From: an uncultured Clostridia bacterium
GTDB lineage: Bacteria; Bacillota; Clostridia; Lachnospirales; Anaerotignaceae
NCBI GenBank assembly: GCA_958420075.1
Contig: CATZIM010000111.1
Location: 1 to 6,436, forward strand
Reading direction: 5' to 3'
Length of the DNA: 6,436 nt
Shown here: piece after piece, positions 1 to 5,952 of the stretch
Layout: each line of letters starts with the position of its first letter
How positions within the stretch are numbered: position 1 is the stretch's first letter
Notes under the pieces: generated by a model
Database searches by the model: none
What the model was told of the DNA's origin: nothing
Seen by the model: the letters and a program-made list of their open reading frames with translations, nothing else
Translations under genes and position numbers: made by a program

Positions 1-340
1 GTACAGGATCATAAGAAAGTTTGGCAGGCAGATCGGTCGCCTCCAGTTTGAAAATCACAGGACGCAGACCATCATTACAGGAGCAGATGGCAACACCAGG
101 CTGACGAATCCAGTCGCCGAAATAGAATACATCTTTTCCGGCACCATGGGCAAGAGCGAAAACATATTGATAAATAGCCTTCCATGCTTCGTCACAAAAG
201 CCTTCGGGTTTGGCATAATCGGCGTAGAAAACCTGACCTGCCTCCATCATGGGACAGGCGGTAAGTCCCGGTGCGCCGTATTGAGCAGCAAGTTCTTGAT
301 CCAGTGTGGTTTTCAGAACAGTGATTTTGACTTGATTCAT
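1..340 (-). CDS. TIGR04076 family protein (3' end outside the window)
   Basis: The minus-strand frame starts at ATG 340-338, about 7 bases after a strong GAGGGAGGG ribosome site, and stays open to the window edge (113 codons). I recognise it as the TIGR04076 family, small proteins of roughly 110-120 residues with no established function, so only a few C-terminal residues should be missing. Family hallmarks visible are ACP at 28-30, KPEGFCDEAWKAIYQYV at 44-60, and GDWIRQPGVAICSCNDGLRPV at about 75-95. The cysteines at 29, 49, 86 and 88 include a CxC pair, which could suggest metal binding or redox chemistry; that is inference. There is no signal peptide or membrane segment, so it is probably cytosolic. 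It is transcribed away from the PadR operon from its own promoter at 379-408. Confidence 0.88.
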   Translation of the reverse strand, partial: MNQVKITVLKTTLDQELAAQYGAPGLTACPMMEAGQVFYADYAKPEGFCDEAWKAIYQYVFALAHGAGKDVFYFGDWIRQPGVAICSCNDGLRPVIFKLEATDLPAKLSYDPV

Positions 341-378
341 AAAATCCCTCCCTCTTGAGGTTTGCAGGTATTTTTCTG

Positions 379-408
379 ATTATATCATATCTTTTTATGT
401 TTTTTCAA
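379..408 (-). promoter_or_regulatory. Sigma-A-type promoter for the TIGR04076 gene
   Basis: On the minus strand, TTGAAA (408-403) is followed after 18 bases by TATAAT (384-379). A TG one base ahead of the -10 makes it an extended -10 element. It points at the ATG at 340 and lies back to back with the PadR promoter: the two -35 boxes are only about 10 bases apart. Confidence 0.7.
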
Positions 409-418
409 TTTCCGTATA

Positions 419-447
419 TTGACATATATAGATTGTCGATATATTAT
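419..447 (+). promoter_or_regulatory. Sigma-A-type promoter of the PadR-SEDS operon
   Basis: A perfect -35 TTGACA (419-424), a 17-base spacer and the -10 TATTAT (442-447) sit about 30 bases ahead of the PadR start codon. The promoter is strong by sequence but is overlaid by the operator palindromes at 427-461, as expected for a promoter that is normally repressed. Confidence 0.8.
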
Positions 448-464
448 ATAGATAATCTATATAT
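424..464 (+). promoter_or_regulatory. Tandem PadR operator sites (predicted)
   Basis: Two 15-base dyads follow the same pattern TATnGAtnnTCnATA. Site 1 is at 427-441, within the -35/-10 spacer. Site 2 is at 447-461, overlapping the end of the -10 and the predicted transcription start. Their centres (434 and 454) are exactly 20 bases apart, so they lie on about the same DNA face. Site 2 extends to a perfect 9-bp palindrome around one central base (445-463). The outer arms ATATATAGATT (424-434) and AATCTATATAT (454-464) also form a perfect 11-bp inverted repeat. Binding by the adjacent PadR protein, giving autorepression, is inferred from position and symmetry. Confidence 0.7.
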
Positions 465-476
465 GGAGGTGAAAAG

Positions 477-815
477 ATGGCACAGGAAAAAGGCGTAGGC
501 AATACATCTGTCTTGATTTTGAAATTGCTGGAAGAAAAGGACATGTATGGCTACGAAATGATCGAAACACTGGCGGCTCGCTCTGACGACACCTTCCGAT
601 TAAAGGCAGGAACCCTTTATCCCATACTCCATGGGTTGGAAAAAGACGGTTTTGTCACATCCTATGAGGAAGCGGCAGAAGGGCGCACCAGAAAGTATTA
701 TCGTCTGACGGAAGCAGGCAAGGGGGAACTGGCAAAGCAGACGGAAAGATGGAACGCTTATGCGGCGGCAGTGCACAAGGTGTTGAATGGGGGTGCTTGT
801 TGTGCAGGGATTTAA
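477..815 (+). CDS. PadR family transcriptional regulator
   Basis: A 112-residue protein of the short PadR type (family PF03551): an N-terminal winged helix with only a short C-terminal helix for dimerisation. Visible hallmarks are the helix with MYGYEMIETL at 23-32, the DNA-contacting segment GTLYPILHGLEKDGFV at 45-60, and the wing RKYYRLTEAGK at 72-82. The C-terminal helix runs over about residues 84-103. The start ATG 477 is set by GGAGGT at 465-470. PadR proteins of this type usually repress their own operon and release on binding a small molecule or on stress. The operators at 427-461 fit autoregulation. The ligand cannot be read from the sequence. The last codons overlap the start of the downstream SEDS gene, so the two are probably translationally coupled. 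Confidence 0.93.
   Translation: MAQEKGVGNTSVLILKLLEEKDMYGYEMIETLAARSDDTFRLKAGTLYPILHGLEKDGFVTSYEEAAEGRTRKYYRLTEAGKGELAKQTERWNAYAAAVHKVLNGGACCAGI
777..804 (+). promoter_or_regulatory. Competing ribosome sites for the SEDS gene start
   Basis: Two in-frame starts are plausible inside the end of the PadR gene. AAGG (777-780) lies 6 bases before ATG 787. GGGGGTG (789-795) lies 6 bases before GTG 802. The GTG choice would give a 527-residue protein beginning MQGFKKIW and shrink the overlap with PadR from 29 to 14 bases. I used ATG 787, but the sequence alone does not decide. Confidence 0.45.
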
Positions 816-2385
816 AAAGATATGGAGCGGATGGAAAGCGTGGCTATCTGCAGATACACTGTCGGAAGAAGACTTTATGCGTGAGGAAGTGGCAGACAGA
901 TTTCGCAGCCATCTGGTGGAATGCCGGAAAGCATGGAAGGCAGCTGGCATGACAGCGGCAGAACAAAAAGAGGCAGAGGAAACAGAAATTTCTTTGATTC
1001 TGGAAAAAATGGAAAGCGAAGAAAAGGCGGAAGAAACACCACTGCTTTCTTCTTCTGAAATGCAGAACTATGTGGATACGGTCTGTGACCAGATTCGATG
1101 GAAACAGACCAGAAAAGCAGTGGCGGAGGAATTGACAGACCATTTGCTTCTGCAGAAGGAGGCTTTTCTGGCGGAAGGATTGTCGGAGGAAGAAGCAGAA
1201 AAACGCACCGTGGAGGAAATGGGGGACGGCATTGCGGTAGGCATGGCGTTGGACAGAACTCATCGCCCCAAGGCTCAATGGCAGATGGTATTGGTGGCGG
1301 CGGTGTTGTTATCTATGGGGCTGTTCTGCAGATTGACTATTGATGAGGTATCTTTTGGTGTAGATATGGTGGTGCCGGTACTTTTGGCTGCGGCGTTGTT
1401 TGGAGCAGCCTATTTTCTGGATTTTACCTTGCTGGCAAGAAAAGCAAAATGGGTGATTCTGTTATTTCTGGGAATGCTGATTTTGTTGGTTCCTTTTGTA
1501 GAAAAAAGCGGCGGAGAAAGTGTATTTTTCTTTTTTGATTACGCTTATGCCTTGACAGGGATTGCCTTGCTGGTGCCCTTGCCGTTTCTTTCTGTACTGT
1601 TCTTCATGAGAGGAAGAAAGGTAAAAGGATATTGGCTTTGCTGGCTGGCAATGGCAGTGCTGGCTGCGCTGTTGTTTTCTTTCGGGAAAATTTCTATGGT
1701 ATTGATTTTTTCTATTTCTGCCTATGGCGCATTTTTTGTGGCAGTGGGAACAGACTGGTTTTCTATGGGAAAACAGAAGGGAAAACGATTGCTGGCTTTG
1801 ACAACGGGAGCAGGCATTGGAGTAGGTACACTGGTAATGTTTGGAATCCCTGCCCTGCGGTATCGTCTGAGCTTTGCCGTTGCGCGGGTGACAGGCGGGG
1901 AGTTTGGAGGCGGTTATTTCAGATATTTGGTGGAAAATATCTGGGAAAACTGTCGTTGGCTGGGCAGTGGAAGCCTTCCCCAGAACGAAATGGCAATGAG
2001 CGTACAGCTTGTGCTTTCTCAAAGACAGGACTTGTTCAGCAATGACATTTTGCTGCCCAGACTGGGTTTTGCCTATGGAAAACTGGCAGTGGCACTGGTA
2101 TTGGCAGTGTTTGCTTTGTTTTTCCTGTTGTCTTTTCAGCAGATCCGAAAACAGCGGAGTGCTTTTGGACGAATGACAGCCCTTTCCATCTGGTTGGTGC
2201 TGCTGATGCAGACTGTATTCTTTACGGCTTATAATCTGGGTTTTATGTTGGTGGCACCTTATGCGCTGCCTTTGGTGAGCTATGGCAATACGGTGCTGTG
2301 TATCAACGCTCTGCTCATAGGACTGCTCTGCTCTGTATTCCGTCGGGGCGAAGGTGTACGGGATAAGGACCTGGCGGCGGCATAA
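787..2385 (+). CDS. Permease-prefix (HAAS-like) SEDS membrane protein, FtsW/RodA/SpoVE family
   Basis: A 532-residue protein in two parts. Residues 1-164 are charged, helical and cytosolic. Residues 88-164 match the permease-prefix domain 1 (HAAS-like) pattern seen on PadR-linked membrane proteins: QIRWK, VAEELTDHL, QKEAFLAEGLSEEEAE, EEMGD and DRTHRP. The rest has about ten membrane helices (roughly 165-182, 193-213, 222-238, 252-274, 281-298, 302-322, 334-355, 432-452, 462-486, 492-517). The C-terminus carries PLVSYGNTVLCINALLIGLL (495-514), equivalent to the PFVSYGGSS segment of FtsW/RodA. SEDS proteins polymerise peptidoglycan glycan strands from lipid II. D420 (SNDILLPRLGFAYG) lies in the long loop between helices 7 and 8, where RodA has its catalytic Asp (TDFIFAV). 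The flanking sequence is divergent, so enzymatic activity is not assured. It overlaps PadR by 29 bases and shares its promoter. No partner class B penicillin-binding protein is adjacent. Confidence 0.85.
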   Translation: MGVLVVQGFKKIWSGWKAWLSADTLSEEDFMREEVADRFRSHLVECRKAWKAAGMTAAEQKEAEETEISLILEKMESEEKAEETPLLSSSEMQNYVDTVCDQIRWKQTRKAVAEELTDHLLLQKEAFLAEGLSEEEAEKRTVEEMGDGIAVGMALDRTHRPKAQWQMVLVAAVLLSMGLFCRLTIDEVSFGVDMVVPVLLAAALFGAAYFLDFTLLARKAKWVILLFLGMLILLVPFVEKSGGESVFFFFDYAYALTGIALLVPLPFLSVLFFMRGRKVKGYWLCWLAMAVLAALLFSFGKISMVLIFSISAYGAFFVAVGTDWFSMGKQKGKRLLALTTGAGIGVGTLVMFGIPALRYRLSFAVARVTGGEFGGGYFRYLVENIWENCRWLGSGSLPQNEMAMSVQLVLSQRQDLFSNDILLPRLGFAYGKLAVALVLAVFALFFLLSFQQIRKQRSAFGRMTALSIWLVLLMQTVFFTAYNLGFMLVAPYALPLVSYGNTVLCINALLIGLLCSVFRRGEGVRDKDLAAA

Positions 2386-2423
2386 AAAAGAGAGAGAATG
2401 TTTTTACATTCTCTCTCTTTTTT
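2384..2423. terminator. Bidirectional intrinsic terminator with a perfect 17-bp stem
   Basis: Left arm AAAAAAGAGAGAGAATG (2384-2400), loop TTTTTA (2401-2406), right arm CATTCTCTCTCTTTTTT (2407-2423). The arms are perfectly complementary and each strand ends in a T-run, so it can stop both the PadR-SEDS operon and the convergent CPBP gene. Both stop codons (TAA at 2383-2385, and the minus-strand TAA at 2424-2422) overlap the stem ends. Confidence 0.93.
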
Positions 2424-3306
2424 AATTCCAATAAAGATTTGGCAGAACACCCAGAAAAATGAAGATTGCCACAATGATCCAGAAGGAAACAGTGAATACC
2501 TTTTCTTTGGGTGCGTCTGTATCTGCGGGTAAAGCTGGCGCAGGCGCAGGGTTCCGCCGCAGGAACAGATAAATGAGCAGTGCCAGGAAAGGCAGGAAGA
2601 TCAAGCATTGCAGACCTACGCTCATCAATTCCTGCAGGAAAGAAAGTTCTTCCACAACGCCTTGCTGGGGTGTCTGAGCAGTTGTGGCAACACAGTTTAA
2701 TGCGTTGATGAGAAAATGGGGCAGCATAGAGGCAAAGATGGAGCCTGTACGCTGTACCATAAAGGCAAAGATGGCACCCAGCAGAAAGGCGTACAATGCC
2801 TGCTGGAGATTCATGTGCAGCATGGCAAACATGAGGGCACTCATCAGCAGTGCCTTTTTCGCCCCTAAACTCCGATAGCCGTGAAGGGCAGCACCGCGGA
2901 AGAGCAATTCTTCAAAAACAGCGGGCTGCACAGCGATAACGAACAGCAAGGAAAAGAATGAGCTGTCGTTGAGTTCCCCCATGGCTTGCTCTACTAGATT
3001 GGGCTGGAGCGGAGATGTGAGCACCACGATCATGGAAATGAAGGGCAGTGAGCAATAAGCGATACCAAGGCAAAGCAAGGCGTTTTTCCAGTTCAAAGGC
3101 TTAATGGAAAAGCATTCCTTCACCGAGGCTTTCTCCGTTTTTACATAAATGACCAGCATGGGAATGAATACCAAAAACTGCATGATGATGTTTGACCAGT
3201 CTGAAGGCAGACCCATAACGTTTGTCAGCAAAAGCCCCAGCACCGTAGAGCCAATCATGAAGAATAGAAATACAAACAGAAAGTATTGGTTTGCGCGTCG
3301 TGCCAT
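2422..3306 (-). CDS. CPBP family intramembrane glutamic endopeptidase
   Basis: A 294-residue membrane protein of the CPBP/CAAX-protease (Abi) family PF02517. All three conserved motifs are intact: EELLFR at 132-137 (E132, E133, R137), F160-x3-H164 in FAMLH, and H197-x3-N201 in HFLIN. Helices are evident near 8-28, 38-55, 75-97, 115-131, 151-165, 167-184, 188-206 and 231-249. The start ATG 3306 follows AAGGAGGA by 5 bases. Relatives cleave prenylated proteins or process peptides and bacteriocins; the substrate here is unknown. After the core comes a proline/alanine-rich linker (252-266) and one extra hydrophobic segment (272-288), a tail not needed for catalysis. It lies downstream of the PF01594 permease gene on the same strand, but a hairpin separates them. 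Confidence 0.92.
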   Translation of the reverse strand: MARRANQYFLFVFLFFMIGSTVLGLLLTNVMGLPSDWSNIIMQFLVFIPMLVIYVKTEKASVKECFSIKPLNWKNALLCLGIAYCSLPFISMIVVLTSPLQPNLVEQAMGELNDSSFFSLLFVIAVQPAVFEELLFRGAALHGYRSLGAKKALLMSALMFAMLHMNLQQALYAFLLGAIFAFMVQRTGSIFASMLPHFLINALNCVATTAQTPQQGVVEELSFLQELMSVGLQCLIFLPFLALLIYLFLRRNPAPAPALPADTDAPKEKVFTVSFWIIVAIFIFLGVLPNLYWN

Positions 3307-3325
3307 AAAATTCCTCCTTAATTCA

Positions 3326-3378
3326 AAATAAAAAACTTCCGGCGCAGGGAAAAGAGGCCCCTTCCCCGCCCGAAAGTT
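3326..3378 (-). terminator. Intrinsic terminator or attenuator after the PF01594 permease gene
   Basis: Read on the minus strand, AACTTTCGG (3378-3370) pairs with CCGGAAGTT (3342-3334), with one G-T pair. Further bulged pairing follows inwards (GCG with CGC, GGGAA with TTCCC). The stem leads straight into TTTTTTATTTTG. It stops transcription of the permease gene, or partly attenuates read-through into the CPBP gene, whose ribosome site (3319-3312) begins a few bases beyond the T-run. Confidence 0.75.
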
Positions 3379-3408
3379 CCGTGTGTCCGTTTGTTTTGTC
3401 TGGAAAGC

Positions 3409-4671
3409 TTAGATTTCTGTTTCCTTTTCTGTGTCAGATGCCGTGATGGCTGCCGCCTGATTATATTTTTTGTCATATTTGCGGTTGATATATTCTGTGC
3501 AGAACATTTTGATGGTGGCGAAAATAGGTACCCCGATAAACATACCCAAAGGCCCCATGACAGCACCGCCTACTACAACGGCAAGGATGATCCACAGCGG
3601 GCTTACATCCAGAGAGTTCCCCAGAATCTTGGGCCCCAGGAAGTTGCCGTCAAACTGCTGCAAAGCAAGGATGAACAGACCGACCCAGATGCCGTGGATG
3701 GGGCTGATGAGCAGTGTGATGATGACTGCGGGAATGCCCCCCAGGAATGGCCCGAAATAAGGAATCATGTTGGTAACGCCGATGATCAGACTCAATACCA
3801 AAACCAGAGGCGCTTTGATGAGAGTCAGACCAATGAACGCCAGAATGCCGATGATCAGAGAGTCCAGGGCTTTGCCTACGATGAAGCTCTGAAAGATATT
3901 GTGGATACGGCTGCCGTTGTAAAGAATACGGTTTGCTGTTTTTTCAGAAGTCAGAGCATAAATGACTTTCCGCAGCTGGCGCAGAAAGTTTTCTTTGTCA
4001 AAGAGCATATAAAATGCAATGAAGATCGCCATGATCAGATTGAATACGAAACGTCCCATGGTGAAGACGTTGCCGATGAAGGTTGCCAACATTTTGGAAA
4101 TTCCATCGGAATCCTGAAGGAATCCAAATTCTCCGCTGCCTGTCTGCAAGTTTTCAGAAACACCCAGAACCGGTGTCAGCAGTCGGTTGATGATGTTGTT
4201 CACATCTTCCCCATCGATGAAGTCTACCTGCATGAAAAGATCTTCGATCTTCTGGTTCAGTGTAGCCGTATAGATAGGAAGCTGTTTGGCAAAATTCACA
4301 ACAGATGTTTTGATCTCAGGCACCAGATAAATGGCAATCCAGATGATGCCGCCGATGACCATGGTGTAGATCAGCGTAATGGCAATGGCGCGGGTCACCC
4401 GCGGATGCCGCTGGAAAAAAGAGTTGTTTTTCATGGTATGCCGTTCAAAGAAATTGATGAAGGGATTCATGACATAGGCGATCATAAAGCCCATGAGAAA
4501 CGGCAGACACAGACCCTGTGTCACTTTCAGAAATGTATGTATGGTATTGCTGATGCTGGGCAGGTTGCCGACGACTTTTTCAAAAAGTACAGTGGCTGCC
4601 AGCACGATGAATACATATACAGCAATTTTAAAATATGGTTGATCTGTTTTTTTCCAATCCCATTTTTTCAA
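3409..4671 (-). CDS. AI-2E family transporter (PF01594 permease)
   Basis: A 420-residue polytopic membrane protein of the PF01594 family. The family is named for the proposed AI-2 exporter TqsA, but it also includes Na+/H+ antiporters and other exporters, so the substrate is open. Diagnostic C-terminal segments are GVTNMIPYFGPFLGGIPA (288-305), QQFDGNFLGPKILG (328-341) and VMGPLGMFIGVPIFATIK (361-378). Helices lie near 11-30, 48-67, 90-113 and 195-216, with several more from 258 to 383. The long region between helices 3 and 4 (about 114-190) is typical of the family. The start is TTG 4671-4669 (TTGAAAAAATGG), chosen because AAAGGAG lies 10 bases upstream and no in-frame ATG or GTG exists before the first membrane helix. 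It is transcribed divergently from moxR. Confidence 0.9.
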   Translation of the reverse strand: MKKWDWKKTDQPYFKIAVYVFIVLAATVLFEKVVGNLPSISNTIHTFLKVTQGLCLPFLMGFMIAYVMNPFINFFERHTMKNNSFFQRHPRVTRAIAITLIYTMVIGGIIWIAIYLVPEIKTSVVNFAKQLPIYTATLNQKIEDLFMQVDFIDGEDVNNIINRLLTPVLGVSENLQTGSGEFGFLQDSDGISKMLATFIGNVFTMGRFVFNLIMAIFIAFYMLFDKENFLRQLRKVIYALTSEKTANRILYNGSRIHNIFQSFIVGKALDSLIIGILAFIGLTLIKAPLVLVLSLIIGVTNMIPYFGPFLGGIPAVIITLLISPIHGIWVGLFILALQQFDGNFLGPKILGNSLDVSPLWIILAVVVGGAVMGPLGMFIGVPIFATIKMFCTEYINRKYDKKYNQAAAITASDTEKETEI

Positions 4672-4681
4672 TGTCGTTGCG

Positions 4682-4688
4682 CTCCTTT
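4682..4688 (-). promoter_or_regulatory. Ribosome site that decides the TTG start
   Basis: AAAGGAG on the minus strand (4688-4682) lies 10 bases before TTG 4671. The spacing is slightly long, but no other start in this frame has a ribosome site. The ATG visible at 4663 is in another frame. Confidence 0.65.
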
Positions 4689-4711
4689 ATTTGTTACTGA
4701 ATTCTTATCCT

Positions 4712-4741
4712 ACTATACTATGATTTCATGGAATGTGCCAT
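4712..4741 (-). promoter_or_regulatory. Possible promoter for the PF01594 permease gene
   Basis: On the minus strand, ATGGCA (4741-4736) and TATAGT (4717-4712) are 18 bases apart. The -10 matches consensus at 5 of 6 positions, but the -35 only at 4 of 6. It is the best candidate in the leader, about 40 bases ahead of the TTG start. Confidence 0.4.
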
Positions 4742-4880
4742 ATGGTTTTTGTAAAAATTTTCGGAAGCAGCTATGACTGCGGGGGAATGAGAGGTGAAAA
4801 CGGGATCTTTCTCCGTCTTTTTTCCACATGATAACGATTATATATGGAAACGAAAGCGGGAACAAGGGCAGAAGTTTAAG
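4742..4880. other. Central part of the divergent intergenic region, no gene seen
   Basis: Together with the flanking promoter segments, this is part of the 317-base gap between the permease and MoxR genes. I find no frame with both a ribosome site and a plausible protein, and no tRNA-like or riboswitch-like structure I can recognise. There is a weak 4-bp hairpin (4800-4816) followed by a T-run at 4818-4823. An AT-rich dyad-like stretch lies at 4829-4843. Neither is strong enough to assign. Confidence 0.5.
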
Positions 4881-4881
4881 A

Positions 4882-4919
4882 AAAACATAATATTTTCCGC
4901 CGAAAAGATTACGTTTTCC
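4882..4919 (+). promoter_or_regulatory. Tandem A/T-tract repeat upstream of the moxR promoter
   Basis: AAAACATAATATTTTCC (4882-4898) and AAAAGATTACGTTTTCC (4903-4919) match at 13 of 17 positions and are exactly 21 bases apart, two helical turns. Each has a loose GAAAA...TTTTC symmetry. The pair ends 8 bases before the -35. This could be an activator site, a curved-DNA or UP-type element, or chance in AT-rich DNA. Confidence 0.4.
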
Positions 4920-4927
4920 CCAGTGCG

Positions 4928-4956
4928 TTGACGGGGATTTTTTTGCTGTTTATAAT
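4928..4956 (+). promoter_or_regulatory. Strong sigma-A promoter for moxR-DUF58
   Basis: TTGACG (-35, 4928-4933), a 17-base spacer and a perfect TATAAT (-10, 4951-4956) place the transcript start about 25 bases ahead of the MoxR ATG. It matches consensus at 11 of 12 positions. Confidence 0.85.
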
Positions 4957-4988
4957 AAAGAAAAATCGGTCAGAAAGGCGGAAAAACC

Positions 4989-5951
4989 ATGGAAGAAGAA
5001 AAAATTCAGCAGTTTGCGTCAGATTTTTTTCGGGTGGAAGAAGAGATCGGCAGCGTTATCATCGGACAGAAAGAACTGGTAAGGAATGTGCTGACAGCAA
5101 TGGTTGCGGGGGGCAACGTGCTGCTGGAAGGCATGCCCGGACTTGGGAAAACACAGCTGGTCAAAGCCGTGGGGGACGCGGTTGACCTGGAGTTTTCCAG
5201 AATCCAGTTTACACCAGACTTGATGCCCGCCGATGTAACGGGCACAACAGTCATGAACCGGGAAGAAAACGGCAATATGTCCTTTGTATTCCGAAAAGGG
5301 CCCATCTTTGCCAATCTGGTGCTGGCGGACGAAATCAACCGTGCCACACCAAAGACCCAGTCTGCACTGCTGGAAGCCATGCAGGAACATACGGTCACTG
5401 GCGGCAGCCAGACCTACCGCCTGGAAGAACCGTTTTTTGTGCTGGCGACCCAGAACCCACTGGAAACAGAAGGGACATATCCTCTGCCGGAAGCCCAGAT
5501 GGACCGTTTTCTGTTCAAGCTGGATGTAGCTTTCCCCAATAAAGAGGAATTGATGAAGATCGTCTTGACCACTACCGATGGCAAAGTCCATCGGGCATCC
5601 AAGGTTATGGACGGCAAAAGACTGCTTCAGATGCGGGAAATTGCCCAGCAGGTGCCTGTGGCGGAACCGGTGGCAGAATACCTGATGGATTTGATTTTGA
5701 AAACCCATCCGGGAAATCCGGAAGCGCCGGAAGTGGTGCGGCAGTATGTGCGCTATGGAGCAAGTCCTCGTGGCGCTCAGGCGGTTTTGCAGGCGGCAAG
5801 AATCTTTGCTCTTCTGGCGGGGCGATACCATGTGGCGTATGAGGATATCAAGCAGGCGGCGAAACCTGCCCTCAGACATCGTATTTTCCTGAACTTTGAA
5901 GGCATGGCAGAAGGAAAAACTTCCGACGAGATCATAGAGGCGTTGTATTAA
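4989..5951 (+). CDS. MoxR family AAA+ ATPase
   Basis: A 320-residue cytosolic ATPase of the MoxR group (AAA_3, PF07726, plus the C-terminal lid). Walker A is GMPGLGKT at 48-55 (K54, T55). Walker B is LVLADE at 110-115 (D114, E115), followed by the family-typical INRATPKTQSALLEAMQE. Sensor 1 is ATQNP at 153-157. EAQMDRF (168-174) carries the probable arginine finger R173, and SPRG (259-262) is the sensor-2 region with R261. The length is normal for the family. The start ATG 4989 follows AAAGGCGG by 7 bases. MoxR ATPases act as chaperone-like remodellers with VWA-domain partners, which fits the DUF58 gene starting one base after its stop. The client protein is not identifiable here. Confidence 0.96.
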   Translation: MEEEKIQQFASDFFRVEEEIGSVIIGQKELVRNVLTAMVAGGNVLLEGMPGLGKTQLVKAVGDAVDLEFSRIQFTPDLMPADVTGTTVMNREENGNMSFVFRKGPIFANLVLADEINRATPKTQSALLEAMQEHTVTGGSQTYRLEEPFFVLATQNPLETEGTYPLPEAQMDRFLFKLDVAFPNKEELMKIVLTTTDGKVHRASKVMDGKRLLQMREIAQQVPVAEPVAEYLMDLILKTHPGNPEAPEVVRQYVRYGASPRGAQAVLQAARIFALLAGRYHVAYEDIKQAAKPALRHRIFLNFEGMAEGKTSDEIIEALY

Positions 5952-5952
5952 A

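Noticed and set aside
146..358. 70-codon plus-strand frame overlapping the TIGR04076 gene
   Set aside because: It lies fully antisense to a conserved protein and has no ribosome site.
844..2022. Minus-strand open frames of 144 and 186 codons opposite the SEDS gene
   Set aside because: Their composition (Cys, Phe, His and Gln rich) is typical of antisense shadows, and they lack credible initiation sites.
3391..4776. 461-codon open frame on the plus strand opposite the PF01594 permease gene
   Set aside because: It is antisense to a clearly recognisable permease. The product is full of His, Gln, Asp and Cys with no family resemblance, as expected for a mirror of hydrophobic codons, and no ribosome site precedes it.
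4800..4823. Hairpin ACGG...CCGT with a following T-run as a possible terminator
   Set aside because: The stem is only 4 bp plus one G-T pair, and no plus-strand gene lies upstream to be terminated.
4829..4843. Fur-box-like TGATAAC-G-ATTATAT
   Set aside because: It matches the 7-1-7 Fur consensus at 11 of 14 positions, but the region is AT-rich, the site is far from both promoters' core elements, and no iron-related gene is adjacent.
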